From Eutypella sp. D-1 (Eukaryota; Ascomycota; Sordariomycetes; Xylariales; Diatrypaceae), in assembly GCA_023313575.1 (NCBI GenBank), contig JAJTTP010000019.1:124001-188000 (forward strand): a DNA stretch of 64,000 bases, written 5' to 3'. Position numbers and translations under genes: made by a program. Below, in pieces: positions 11,702 to 22,812 of this stretch (position 1 is the first letter of the stretch; the number at the start of each line of letters is the position of its first letter). Under the pieces are notes generated by a model, which did no database searches, was not told the origin of the DNA, and saw only the letters and a list, made by a program, of their open reading frames with translations.

Positions 11702-13718
11702 CTAAGAATTCTCTATCTTAGCGGGAAGCGCCGCAACCAACTGGCCTCTATCATACTCCAACGAACCTGACGACCCTGAGCCCCCAGATGAATCCCATCT
11801 CCCAATATAGCCCGCACCATGCACGTCAGCCTCGTAGAGTTCCTCGGGTTCCTGCTCGGCGAGCTCCACCCAACAGGGGCTATAGCGGGCAGAGTTGGGG
11901 TCTGAGGACCATGATTGCGAGCCAGACTGCGACTTCAGCTGCTCTTGCTCCTTCTTGTTCTCTGGCCCCATACTCCGCCCCAGGTCGCTCGGTTTCGAGG
12001 GTAGTTTACCCATGACCCTATACGCGTAATTTCGCACAGGTTGGTGATTCGTGTAAAGCAAGAATGCGCGATACCCAGTCCAATCTGCCACGAAGTGCTC
12101 CATCTCGGCGCCCCGGAAGATCACAGAATCTCCCCTTTGGTACGGCATCTGCAGGCCGAGTTGTGGAAAACAAAGGTTTCCACCTGGTGTCCTCATTAGC
12201 AAGGCTAAACTTAATAGGGCGGATACTGTTCCCCTTTAGTCAAACTCACCCGTGTAATTTCCAAGGGCCACCAAGCCCGCGAATCCGAAATTGACGTCCG
12301 TCCTGTCGACGTGTCTCTGCGTATACGAGTTGATTCCCAGAACCGCCAAGGTTGCGAAAGTGGGCTCCGTCATGTGCATCTTCTGCTCCTCAGGCAGCGC
12401 GCCAAATACATCACAACAGGTGCGGTACTCTTCTGGTGCTAGGGCGCTTAGTAAAAACCGTATGACCTCCGAGCCAAGGCCTAGAACGGATCCCGTAAAA
12501 GTCGATATAAGAAGCTCGACATAGTTCTCCACGATCTTGCTTGGATGGCCCCTTACTAGCTTCGTGTCCGGAGTCCTCCAAACCATATCTGGGTTGTGTC
12601 TTCCCTTCATAGCCCACGTGCCGTAGTGCACGACGCATTGCTGACGCTTCTCAATCTCATTCAGTGTCGTCGCGTTCTCAAGATCCATCTCTGGGTGTCT
12701 CGTGTCGCGGATGAAGTCGTCGACCATGTGACGACTGGTATCTGGGAGAGGTAAAGGCGGAAGCGACGCCCATTTTCGCACTGCTTCCTCTATCTTCTCT
12801 ACCTCGTACTCGCCGTATAGGAAATGAAACAAGTTCTTGAATCTGCACAGGAGAGGCTGAAACTCCTTATCCAAAATAAGAAGAATATCCCTGTCAACCA
12901 ACTCATAGATGCTCGTGTCTGCCGCCGCCGCTTCGTCGCGCTGGTGCTCCCAGAACGGATCCTTCGTGTGGCTCTTATCCTCTTCCTGGATCTGACGGAG
13001 CAGCGCAAGTATCTCATGTGGAGGATCCAGTGCCTCAGCTCGTATCGCGTCACGATGTTCGCGCGTCGTCTTCACCCAAAAGGTACGACAGGCATCGTGT
13101 CTCATTACCCTGTACCAGCTCTTACGGTTCTCGGACGCCTCGGGCTTCGATGGCGTCTGGCGGTGCATTGGTATTTTCGGGGCTTCGCCGCGGTGTATGC
13201 GCTGTGCCATCAATAGGTTCTCGGCCGCGCGGCCCATTGGGGGTTCGATAGCAGACATCTTAGCTTGCGACAGATTATGCACCCTCTTAGCTCTAAATGA
13301 CTTCTTGTAGGAATCCTTGTCCCTGTAAGATACGTCGCGCATCATCATGATCCTCATAGAAAAGCCCTCAATGACAGCATCAGTGATCAGCTCGTCTGGC
13401 GTATCGCAAATCACGTTTCCTATCTCGCGCATCTCACCCTCATTGCTCGGAGTATGGGAAAGGAATGTTTGAATAGCGGCGATCCTAGAGTCGTCTCTCA
13501 TCTCGAAATCGGTCTCTCCAAACTTGGGGAAATCCTGGCTCGATTAGCTACGCGCCAGTGGCTTTTCATGAGAGGCAGACAATGCTTACCAAGTAGCGTT
13601 GACGATCGTCCCAGTGTGCGATATTACCACATTCTTTCATCTTCCACCCTTTGGGGTCACCAGGGATATTCTTATTTTCGACCCCATATCGAATGATGGG
13701 CTGATGAGTGGTCGCCAT
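11702..13718 (-). CDS. 2-oxoglutarate/Fe(II) oxygenase-like protein
   Basis: Three exons: 13590-13718, 12250-13534 and 11702-12183. The introns are 13535-13589 (GTAAGC, GCTAATC, CCAG) and 12184-12249 (GTGAGT, GCTAATG, CCAG). The coding sum is 1896 nt, 631 residues, starting at the ATG at 13716-13718. The C-terminal third has a double-stranded beta-helix pattern: HVD at residues 451-453, G-G-N-L-x-F-P-x-L-G, a turn GD at 489-490, H501 and R510. These are the expected two-His-one-carboxylate iron ligands plus the 2OG-binding Arg. The N-terminal 400 residues are helical, charged and unrecognised, and the tail is acidic and Ser/Gly-rich. The substrate is unknown. The HxD spacing and long N-terminus recall fungal TET/JBP-like oxygenases, but that link is inference. 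The frame appears intact beside clearly decayed neighbours. Confidence 0.72.
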
Positions 13719-14890
13719 TTCGTTGCCTTGAGGATTGCGATGCGTAGGATACGTTGGAAGGCAGGCTTCCTAATTGATCGTGTCTACAATGTTACACATC
13801 ATGCAATAATACAAGCAGCCAGCCGCAAGTAGGTGAAGACACCAAGCCGCCGTTTGATTGCCCCGATAAGCAAACGCATTCAGGTAACTACGCACCCGGC
13901 GCGTTTTTTAAGCTAATTAGGAAATAAAAGAAAATCAGTAGTGGTGATGGCAATGCATAATAGGTACGACATGAAGATAATAGGTCATATTTGCCGATAG
14001 AGGGCCCCGCACTGTAGCAACCACCACCAAGGAAGGTGTACAACCCAATGGTAAATCCATAGGCAGTTTCCGGGAGCTTGCATCATGGTTACAAGTGGCT
14101 TATCTCGTGTATATCCAAGCTCGAAGGTTTAATTCCAATTGAGGAATAACCTTTCGAGAAAAAACATACCATCTTAGAACATTAATAGATGCGCCAGGTG
14201 ACTACCTACCGGACCCTCCCAAATAAGTCGCCGGGCCTCACCACTTGGCCCGTTCATGACGTAGGAAACAACAGAAACTGGTATTATACCAGCCAAGTTA
14301 CCGAGATTGCTTGTGTTTCGTATGAATTCATTCAGTCATATTATTTAATTGAACCGGTTTTTCCTGGTCACCGAAATTTACGTTGCCACTAAGCCCACAC
14401 CAACCCAGGCAGTGCAGCTCGGCTGCGCGGGACCCAGAAAGGCTAGGAATGGTATTTATTGATTATTTCATAAGCACAGAGGAACTCAGAAGATAATAAG
14501 AGCTAACAGAGACCTCACGACGTCTTTACCGTAGGGTGCCTTTAATAATCACCGCATCTTCGCTATTTGATCCGATCGTTACATCATGAAGATCATAGAT
14601 TTACGATTTCACAGCCCAGACGTTGCAACTATTTTAATTCTTCCTTCACTGTCGATCAGCAGTAGATCGGAGATCCTAGAAAATCTCGAATCCAGCACGA
14701 TGCTATGAAGGGACGCGAGCACGTGGCTAGTGTGGCTGATACTTGCCATATCCGGTAGTCCATACGGGACATGTCCGGCCGGTCGGCCGGCGGCATTGCC
14801 TCAGACTCCAGACGGTCCATTGACCGCAACCCGGACGAGCAATGTAACAAGTAAAATAATATAAATTAGGCATTGCCGCTTTTCCGGTCC
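13719..14890. other. Intergenic, no supported gene
   Basis: No recognisable protein frame on either strand. It presumably contains the promoter of the oxygenase-like gene to the left and upstream sequence of the secreted-protein gene to the right. Confidence 0.5.
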
Positions 14891-14894
14891 AGAC

Positions 14895-16226
14895 ATGCTG
14901 CTTCAACAAGGTTCTTATTATCCGCACTTTGCTAGCAGTTCCTTCAGCTCTCCGTGAAGCCCCAAAATGCATTGTAGGCTATTCTCTCCTGCACCAGTCT
15001 TCTTCTACTCAAGATATCAGAGAACTAACGCATTCAAAACTAGATTGGAGCTTGAGCGTCTGCGCTGTCACCGCGATAGTGGGCATAGCTCCCTTAGCCA
15101 ATGCCGACCCCATTCCAATCCGTATTCCTAATTCAAGCCCAGTCCCCAATCGCATCAACAACCCTGGGGGCAACATCAACGTCAACCCGAGCGAGGATAT
15201 AATTAACAGCAACGCCAATTCCAATAGCGACATCGATTCTCTTCCCGATGACGGTACCTACAACAGCTACAGCAGCAACGGCAGAGTTAACCAGAACAGC
15301 AATGTTAACAAGCAGAAGACGCCACCACTGTCTAAATTTTATCTCAATTCTATTTTAGAGCAGGCAAGCAATTCCGCAGAGACACTTGAATGGAAGCCAG
15401 CTCAGCAATGGGGGGGAAGCTACGCCTCGTTCCAACCTTCGCAGCCCCCAGCGGCCGGGGGTATAGGCCAGCTTGGGCAGCTTTCAAACGGCGTCAGTGC
15501 AAGTGGTCTCTTCGGCGATGCCATCGAAGAGGTCGGAGGGTGGTTTGGAGGGGGGGATAAGAAAGAGTCCGAAAAGAAAGAGTCTGATGACACTTCTGAC
15601 GATGATTCTGACAGCGACTCGGATAAGGGTAAGGACTCTGGCGGGAAAGACTCGAAGAAAAAGTCTGGAAGTGGATCTGATGAGGGCAATTCCGGCGAAG
15701 GCGATGATGATGTCCAGATGATTTGCTTGGAGAAGGGAAAATCCGACAAAACAGGAGGACTTGGCATGGATGACTGGGTAAATTTCTGTGCGGTACTACT
15801 CGACATGGCCACGAGCTCGATTCCCGGTGCTAAACCAGAGACGTTTTGGAAATTGTTCACGCAGTCGAGAAAGATGTTGGGAAAGGTATTTGATAAAGGC
15901 AACGACGACGACAATGACAAGGAGAAGAGGGGCTTTGGGGACATCATCAAAGACGGTATAGGCATGATCGTGTAAGTCTGGGCCTGCTCCCGACACTTCA
16001 CTCCACCGACTGGCTGCTACCTACGAACCGACACCTTTTCATAACATATGCTAACCGTGTATACTTTAGTGGGAGCGACGATTCCAATGGCGATCTTAAC
16101 CCAATGTCTCAGAGGCTTTGTGCAAAGATGATCGAGGCTATAAGCGGTGCTAAGCTTGAGTGCAAAAAAAGGGGATCCGACGGAGCGGTAGCAGCATACT
16201 CAAAGGGTTGGACATTCATCTCATAG
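14895..16226 (+). CDS. Putative secreted acidic low-complexity protein (effector-like hypothetical)
   Basis: The frame is open from about 14929 to a GTAAGT donor at 15972. An intron (15972-16069, TGCTAACC branch, TTTAG) joins it to 16070-16226. A hydrophobic leader ending ...IAPLANADPIP resembles a signal peptide. It is followed by an Asn/Ser-rich segment, a Gly-rich segment, an extreme Asp/Ser/Lys block, and a C-terminal region with four Cys (ICLEK, NFCAVL, RLCAKM, LECKK) and an amphipathic DDWVNFCAVLLDM helix. There is no in-frame ATG. The best guess is a short first exon from ATG 14895 (MLLQQ) spliced to the AG at about 15041, giving MLLQQDWSLSVCAVTAIVG, but its GTTCTT donor is weak. The family is unknown. 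Confidence 0.5.
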
Positions 16227-17375
16227 TAGCCCGCACTCCAAGAGCTACGATGAGAGGTGTGGCAGGAAACTCGGGGGGGCGTATAATATGCCGTCTGGAA
16301 CTATATGACACTGGAGATTTGCATTGGACTTCTTGGATATACTTATGAACCCAAGGCGTGGACATTGGACACTATCAAGCATCGTCTAATACGGGCAAGG
16401 AATAATGTATCCATCTTCACGGTTGGAATTGTTGTTGAGTTGTATAAAATTCAATGTCAAGAAATCAACAGAAGTATCATAATGTATACTGGGAAAGAAT
16501 TAAGGAGAGATGTATTGGTAGATAATTGGACAAGCTGTAGCTGGAAGTAGTTAAGCATATGCGATCAGCAGCTGTGCGGCTTCGCCACAGGCTTGGAGGG
16601 TAGGGATGATAATGGGGCGGTGTGATCAGCTATCTATCTCACCGTAACCCATGATTGATTTAAGTTCTATATAACCACCAGTCTACAGGCCCGCTGCATT
16701 GGGAAAGGGCAGACATATTCACACAGGCGTACGCCCTTACTGTCAAGCCCTCGCCTAAAACATTCATGTTCACATACGCCAAGCCAGGTCAACTTCAGAC
16801 AACCTTTTATAGGTAGGAGTAAATCGAAGGACTCGTATCATTGGATAATATAATAATGAAGATTCGGTTGCCGAGTCCCCCGGGCGCGGCGTCCTCATTC
16901 ACCGCATTCTCGATATCACACAGACGATTCAAGCATCAAACCGTGCGCTGTAGTGTTAGGGGCTCCTTAAGGGGGCCAGGACAGATTACGTAAACGTTGA
17001 GACGTTGATCTGAGAAACCTGCAGCTGCAGTTGGTGTACTACTTATTGAAGTACGTTACATCTCAAATTCTCAAGCGTCATGTACTGGTACCAGTCATAT
17101 TCATTACATTCTGGCATTAGCACCGTATCTGAATCTTGCCAGGCTTTCAGAATAAGACTTCGGGGTAATAGGCGCTAAGGTACATCATGAATCATCAAGG
17201 TGCATGTTACGCCAGCTCAACTTCATTGTACCCAGCCAATGCGGTCTATAAAAAGGAGGCACTTGGAACGGCTAAAACTACGTGCATATTCACATTTACA
17301 ATGTCCTCGATGAACATCCGAGTATTCAAGTTCTCATTCAAATATATTTCAGATACACTCACCGAAGTAATTGTG
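16227..17375. other. Intergenic, no supported gene
   Basis: No supportable coding frame. The last part should contain the promoter and leader of the TUDOR-domain gene. Confidence 0.5.
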
Positions 17376-17757
17376 ATGTCGGGTCAGACACCAGAAAAGG
17401 GAGACAAGGGTATGTATGCGAGTCATGTAACATTCATGGTCAGACTCTGCACATCACGGAAGCATCAATGTTCTATTACGCCTTATACTTCGCGTTGGGA
17501 GAAGCTGAGGCTGAGGCTAACACGACGATCCTTCGATAGTGTCGTGGAAATGGGGCAGCGGTTCGCCAGAAGGCACGGTGGCCGAGACAAAGACCGAAGG
17601 CGAGATCGCGATCAAGACAAAGCGCGGAAACACTGTCAAGAAGAACGCCGAGCCGGATAACCCCGCCGTCCACATCGAGCGGTCAGGAAACGACGTCGTG
17701 AAGAGGGCTTCGGAATTGACGGTCGAACAGAAAGCCTCCGGAAAGAATTCAAAGTGA
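17376..17757 (+). CDS. Hva1_TUDOR (hypervirulence-associated-like TUDOR domain) small protein
   Basis: Two exons, 17376-17409 and 17540-17757, are joined by a 130-bp intron (GTATGT donor, GGCTAACAC branch, GATAG acceptor). The coding sum is 252 nt, 83 residues. The protein starts MSGQTPEKGDK and continues VSWKWGSGSPEGTVAET, a basic beta-strand-rich core, then PDNPAVHIERSGNDVVKRAS. This matches the PF11160 TUDOR-like family (G-V-W-W-GxGxxxGxV...G-dvVkkaSEL), small proteins common in fungi and bacteria. The biochemical role is not established; the family name comes from a bacterial context and says nothing about virulence here. The second exon is noticeably more GC-rich than its surroundings. 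Confidence 0.85.
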
Positions 17758-18694
17758 TATAGCGAACTTTAAAAGGGCGATAGGGCGAGGAGGGCGACAG
17801 AAGACCAATATGTATGAAGGACAGAACGCATGTTGGGAAGGGTAGCTGCTGTGGGGAATACAAGCTCGGATTGTTCCGTAGGACGCTTGGCATATATAGG
17901 AGGGACTGTCTAAATTCTTTGACGCGAACTAGCTAATTTGACAGATGGGATGCTGATCCGTAGGTGATCAATCGGCCGCCAGCAGTTTAAGGGTCCTATT
18001 TATATACACTCTAGCATGAGCCAATGATATCACGCCCTTAGGAGACACGGATACCTCTGAAGTCGTACAGATTAGGCGCGTTTGCTTTAAGTAATGTCTT
18101 ACAAGTTATCGGAATGCAACGTCTTCACGTTGGGAACACAGCACAGACATCGTCGGTCGTGTTAAGAATTGGTATAATCAGCCAACTTTCAAGTAGGTAG
18201 GCGACACGCATGATTGCTAGGCAACTAGGGATTTGGTTATTGAGGGTCAGCCCCGGAACTTTGGTCTCGACACCATCTGATGGATGTGTGTTTGCGAACG
18301 ACGATGTAACGCTGTTTCAGAAAGTCACCTCGGTTGCTAGGTAGCATCGCTGAACACCCCACCCCTGGTCCCTAACCCTTTTCTTTTCAATCAATCAATC
18401 AAACGCTACTAATCTTTGGTTGTATCTTTGTTCGCGTGCCGTACTCTATTACCACACCACATCAAAGGTTACCAACACACACTCATGAAATGCGAAAGGC
18501 TTTCACCTGATAAGTTGGCGGAAGCTCGTAACGTATGATGGGGATCCGGGGTGCGGGGGGCTTAGCTAGGGGAACGGTACCAACTGCTGGTCTGGGCATG
18601 TGTTGGTGGCTTTTTCTCTCCCTGGCCTGAAAAGGAAGTTGGTGATTTCCCGACGCACATGGCATGAAGAGCTACCTGGGTCTGCCCACAAACA
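17758..18694. other. Intergenic between the TUDOR and CBM9-like genes
   Basis: No coding frame recognised. A short element GCTAGGCAACTAGGG near 18217 has a partial inverted counterpart (CCCTAGTTGCTAGGTAG) near 19980, on the other side of the CBM9-like gene. This is too short to call an element. Confidence 0.4.
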
Positions 18695-18695
18695 C

Positions 18696-18703
18696 TATAT
18701 AAA
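18696..18703 (+). promoter_or_regulatory. Likely TATA box of the CBM9-like gene
   Basis: A TATATAAA match lies about 140 bp upstream of the ATG at 18840, with pyrimidine-rich leader sequence between. It is placed by motif only. Confidence 0.4.
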
Positions 18704-18839
18704 TGCGACCTTGAGAACCCTAAATGTAGGTGAGCCTTTTCCCGTCCGCCTCTTCCACTTATATAATCGGTTTATTCTTTTCCACGCTAGGTCTTCGCTA
18801 GGAAAGCATCATCTTCATCGTGTCGTCACAGCTTTCACG

Positions 18840-19520
18840 ATGCGCCAGAGCTATATTCTCGCCGCTGCCACGGCTTCCGCCGCCGTCTCATGCGCCACCG
18901 ATGTGCCATCCCTCGAGGTTCCGGCCTGTCCTAGTGTGGGAAGCGTGCATTACAGCAAGTCGATGCCGGAACAGGAGGACTTCCCTCTCACCCAGGTAGA
19001 CCTCTGCTACGACGACGACGCGATTCGCCTCACTTTCACGGCCTACAATGAGACCAACTTCTACTACAATGAGAGCTATGGGACCAACGATCCCATCTGG
19101 GAGTACGAGGTGATGGAGGCATTCATATACAAGGGCACTGAGGATCCGCAGACCTACCTCGAGTTCGAGATCAGCCCCAACAACGTCACTTTCCAGGCTT
19201 TCATCTACAACCCATCGAAAGTGCGCGCAAAGGGCGCGCCAATGGACACGATGTTTATCACAGAACCCATCACCGACGGCTTGACCGCCACCACGGAAAC
19301 GGACAAGCCGGGCGAGACCTGGACCTCGTCGGTCCGTGTCCCTCTGGGCCTTTTCAACGTCGACAGCGGCGCCGCCAAGGGCACTAAGTGGAGGATGAAC
19401 TTCTTCCGCACTGTTGTGGCACCCGACACATTCCCCGACCAGCTTCTGGGTGCCTGGAGCCCGACCGACGAGGCCAACTTCCACAAGACGCCTTTCTTCG
19501 GGAACCTCGAGTTCATCTAG
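18840..19520 (+). CDS. Secreted CBM9-like (DOMON/type-9 carbohydrate-binding) domain protein
   Basis: Single exon, 226 residues. The ATG at 18840 starts a signal peptide (MRQSYILAAATASAAVSC). An in-frame open stretch upstream (from 18600) is leader sequence. The mature protein is one beta-sandwich-like domain: VDLCYDDDAIRLTFTAYNET, a DPIWEYEVMEAFI motif, then YLEFEISPNNVTF and WRMNFFRTV. This is the pattern of the CBM9-like/DOMON fold, where D-x-x-W-E-x-D-x-x-E-x-F-I is the hallmark. Several N-x-[ST] sites fit secretion. No catalytic domain is attached, so a sugar- or polymer-binding role is inferred. Its GC-rich coding sequence contrasts with AT-rich flanks, and the ORF is intact. Confidence 0.78.
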   Translation: MRQSYILAAATASAAVSCATDVPSLEVPACPSVGSVHYSKSMPEQEDFPLTQVDLCYDDDAIRLTFTAYNETNFYYNESYGTNDPIWEYEVMEAFIYKGTEDPQTYLEFEISPNNVTFQAFIYNPSKVRAKGAPMDTMFITEPITDGLTATTETDKPGETWTSSVRVPLGLFNVDSGAAKGTKWRMNFFRTVVAPDTFPDQLLGAWSPTDEANFHKTPFFGNLEFI

Positions 19521-20204
19521 GGTTTGAGGCGCATTATTTTGGAAGGGTGAGAGGGAAATTGCGAAAGCTTGATAAGCAGATCAGACATTCCTAATCAGTG
19601 CATGGATGATTACTTCGTACAACCATGCATGTAGGAAGCCAGGGCTTACATTCTGTTCCTTGCATTAACTAGTACCCAATTACGTCTCTGTCATGGCGCT
19701 CCCAATCACCTCTGCATGTGATCTGTATGACCTCGAAACCGTCGAAATCGGTGTGATTGCTATGTTCAGAAACATAGTGTTGAGTACAGGGGATTTCACC
19801 GGACAACAACGCGTCTCAAAAGTGTTACTGTGATAAGTACTGTGATAAGACATGATGGAGCGTTAGGGTATAAGAGCGCAAGTAACCGATGATCTTACTC
19901 AGTGACGCTAATGCGCATCAATCTGTGGGATAAGTTCCCAGGGCGGTCTAAAATAGACAGGGGGGATTTAGGGACCTGGCAACCCTAGTTGCTAGGTAGT
20001 ATTTAGCCAGCCCTACCTACTCTAGCTGCTGCATTTGCTTAGTGCTCGGGCCCGGCGCTCAGTGCCCTTCCGTATCAGTGAACAATGGAACGTTACGGGG
20101 GCCAGCTACGCGGCTGCACCCGCTAAAACCACGCTTCATTGACATTTCATTCACTAATTACACTAGTGCCTTGGCCCTTATAGTCAGTCCTCTACAATAC
20201 GTAG
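19521..20204. other. Intergenic, no supported gene
   Basis: 3' flank of the CBM9-like gene and unassigned sequence leading into repeat copy B. Confidence 0.45.
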
Positions 20205-20720
20205 GCGCAAGAAAATCTACTCTTCTTTATTTCATTAGGGGCACGGACTTTCCTTTAACCAATTAAATCGTCTGCTTTTACCCCAGACTTTTGGATATTT
20301 TACTTCGTCGCTCGACACTTATCGGTCGCATTCGCATGCAAAAAACGCCGGTTAAAAGAGTAAAAAGTCTTCTATCTTTTAATACCAATTATTAAAAAAT
20401 TTATATATTTTAAAGTGTGCAAACAATTGTTCCCGAGTGGTTTAGGAGTCCCGTGCCCTTTTATAAACCGGGAGGCTGTAATGGGTTTAACGGCACCGTT
20501 TAGCGTACTTTTGGACAGACCACGCCCGAATAGGTTTAATCGTGGCTTCGGTGGCCTCGGTGGCTTCGATAGAATAGATGGGATAGAATAGATAGAATCG
20601 ATAGATCCTATCTATCCCGGTGGCTATCCTAGGCAGCGATAGGCAGCCACCGCAGCCTTTGCCTTTATAAAATCATAAAATCACTTTCGTGCCCTAGCAC
20701 GAAGCGGAGCGCACCTTGTC
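20205..20720 (+). repeat. Dispersed repeat copy B
   Basis: Homologous to the reverse complement of 10514-11110, in opposite orientation about 9.1 kb away (edge to edge). It ends with GAAGCGGAGCGCACCTTGT at 20701-20719, identical to copy A. It carries TTAATACCAATTATTAAAAAATT, CGCCCGAATAGGTTTAAT, GGTGGCTTCGATAGAATAGATGGG and a GATAGGCAGCCACCGCAGCC tract. It has no coding frame. No LTR interrupts its terminal end, unlike copy A. Confidence 0.7.
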
Positions 20721-21654
20721 AATATGTACGCGTCGATTATCATAGTATGTGAATTAGACGATGCTCATTCCTCCTCACGATTCCATGCTGGCGCAATGAT
20801 AATACCTGAGCCATAGGCAACTCCAAATATGTACCTTACAGGTAGGTCCGCTCCTGGTACTGAGTGTGGTCACGGTAGACTGGCATAGGTAAATATCTCG
20901 AAGGGCCAGTGCGAAAGGCATTCTCGGGACAGCCTAACCCCTAAATACGAAATACTTCTAGCTAGGAACGGGTAACTAAACTTGGCAGGCTTTTGAGGTA
21001 GACTGCAACGGAGAGGCGGCCCTCCTGATATTACGCGAGCTCAGTACGCACTTCAATCTAGAACATTTAGTAACAGGCGTTAATGTCTCCCCAGCCCGAT
21101 GCTGTGACGAGCATCTGACAACCGATTGACCTAGACATAATAAGTCTGTTCTTCGAATGACCTGACTTCACCCCTTACGGAAAACTATTAGGGCCCCATG
21201 TCGCCGCCTATATCATCTACCACTGTCAAAGGAAGCGCATTTCGCAAGAGTCAGGCTGTTATAATCTGGAGGGCCTATCGCAGTGATAGGGTAACCCGCA
21301 AGGCCCTTCGATAAAGGCTAATGGGCTAAGGCCCTGGTGAGTTCCAGTTTGATGTCCAGATGCGCATGACGAAGATCTATACTTCTCTTTGCTCTAACTC
21401 ATAAAAGCTGGTGGTTAATTTTACAACTATATGCTCAGCGCACTTTGCTCCTGCAAAACACTTTCTACTGAACATCATTTCATCTCAATCTGTCGCATCT
21501 AGTCAGACGCCGACCTGCTCTTAGACCCATCAGAAACTAGTGGCCGGAAATTTCCCATTCGCATGAAATGATAGGTGCCATTATAAACGAGAAAATATCA
21601 TAAATACAACTATGTAGAGGCCAGATGGTAGCCGCCTGTAACAGCGTCAGAAGG
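20721..21654. other. Intergenic, no supported gene
   Basis: No recognisable coding sequence. The right part is the 3' flank of the GH43 gene. Confidence 0.45.
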
Positions 21655-22812
21655 TCAGACCAGCTCAGGCCATCCCGATTGAAAATCCAGCTTGTTCCAA
21701 CCGAGATTGTACCGTTCGCGCTGAGGCTTCTTCGTAGCAGGATCGATAGGAACTGTGCAATAACAAAATTAGCACATCGTCATAGGTAAAGTGAAACCAA
21801 AAGTAGTTATAGGATACAAGAAATGCTAGCACTTACCATAGTGATAGTAAAGAAGCGTATACCCCGAATCGGGGTCAAAGTCAATAACACCTTGGCCACC
21901 TGGTGCCCAAACGTTGCCGTGGCTTCCCAAGACCATTGTCCCACCGCCATCGTTGCACTTCCTACCCTTCTTGTCAACCCATCCGTGGCGCGGATTCTTG
22001 GAGCGGCAGACCATGATCTTGTACACATCGCCCGGGCCTGCCCACGTGCCGTCCTCGTCCCTTGTCGCGCGTCCGGATGAGAAGAACAAATAAAAGAAGT
22101 CGTCCAACTGGTATATAAAGCCGGCCTCCGTTGGGTTGGGATGCTTAAGTCCCTCAGTCATATTGCTTGCGAGGAGATTCAACTTATCGAGGCCTCCCGG
22201 TGTGACTCTCACCGGCGGGTCCCCCAGCTGAATCTGGAACAGACCGTGTTGGTACGAACCAAAAAGCAGCAGGTTGCCGCGCACATCGAGGTGCGACTGG
22301 CCGACCGTGAGAAGCGAAGCGTCGAGCACGTTGTATGCCTTGCTCCAGGGGATGTTAAGGTGTCCGTGCTGCTTCCAGCTTCCAGGTTCCATCGTTTTCG
22401 AGCTGCGTACGAAGATGCTTGAACCGTGCCAGTATTGCTTTGCTTCGGGGTCGTCTACACCAGCTAGCGAGTAGTCGAAACGGTTGTTGCTGTAGTACAT
22501 ATAGTACTGGCCGTCAAGAAAATGGACGTAGGGTGCGTTCCACGGCTCCCCGTCGGGGAAGACTAACTCCTTGGTCTTCACCCAGGGTCCACGCATGGAC
22601 GGGCTCGTCCACATATACCCCTCGCCCTTGTGTTTTCCCGTTGTGAACAGAAAGAATTTGCCATCCGATTCACGCTGAATAATTGCCGGATCCATCGTGA
22701 TCTCTCGGTCGTTGTGGGGGATTACTCCCTCGATCGGCTCGGGATCAGGCCATGCGAGGGAACCGCAGGCCAGTATGCCCGCTGTAATAAATATGGACTT
22801 GGCGAAATGCAT
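21655..22812 (-). CDS. Secreted glycoside hydrolase family 43 (arabinanase/xylosidase-like)
   Basis: Exons 21837-22812 and 21655-21752 are joined across an 84-bp intron (GTAAGT, GTGCTAATTT, GCACAG). The protein has 357 residues. A signal peptide (MHFAKSIFITAGILACGSLA) precedes a five-bladed GH43 propeller. The three catalytic acids are in place: D41 (MDPAII, base), D164 (NVLDASLL, pKa modulator) and E229 (NPTEAGFIYQ, acid). The YYMYYS and FYLFFSSG strands and GSHGNVWAPGGQGV are family-typical. GH43 enzymes remove or cleave alpha-L-arabinose or beta-xylose from arabinan and arabinoxylan outside the cell; which linkage is cut cannot be decided here. There is no CBM. The short C-terminal exon ends LGWNKLDFQSGWPELV. 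Confidence 0.9.

Noticed and set aside
18217..20000. Short inverted CCCTAGTTGC-type elements flanking the CBM9-like gene
   Set aside because: Only about 10-12 bp match, without target duplications; could be chance.
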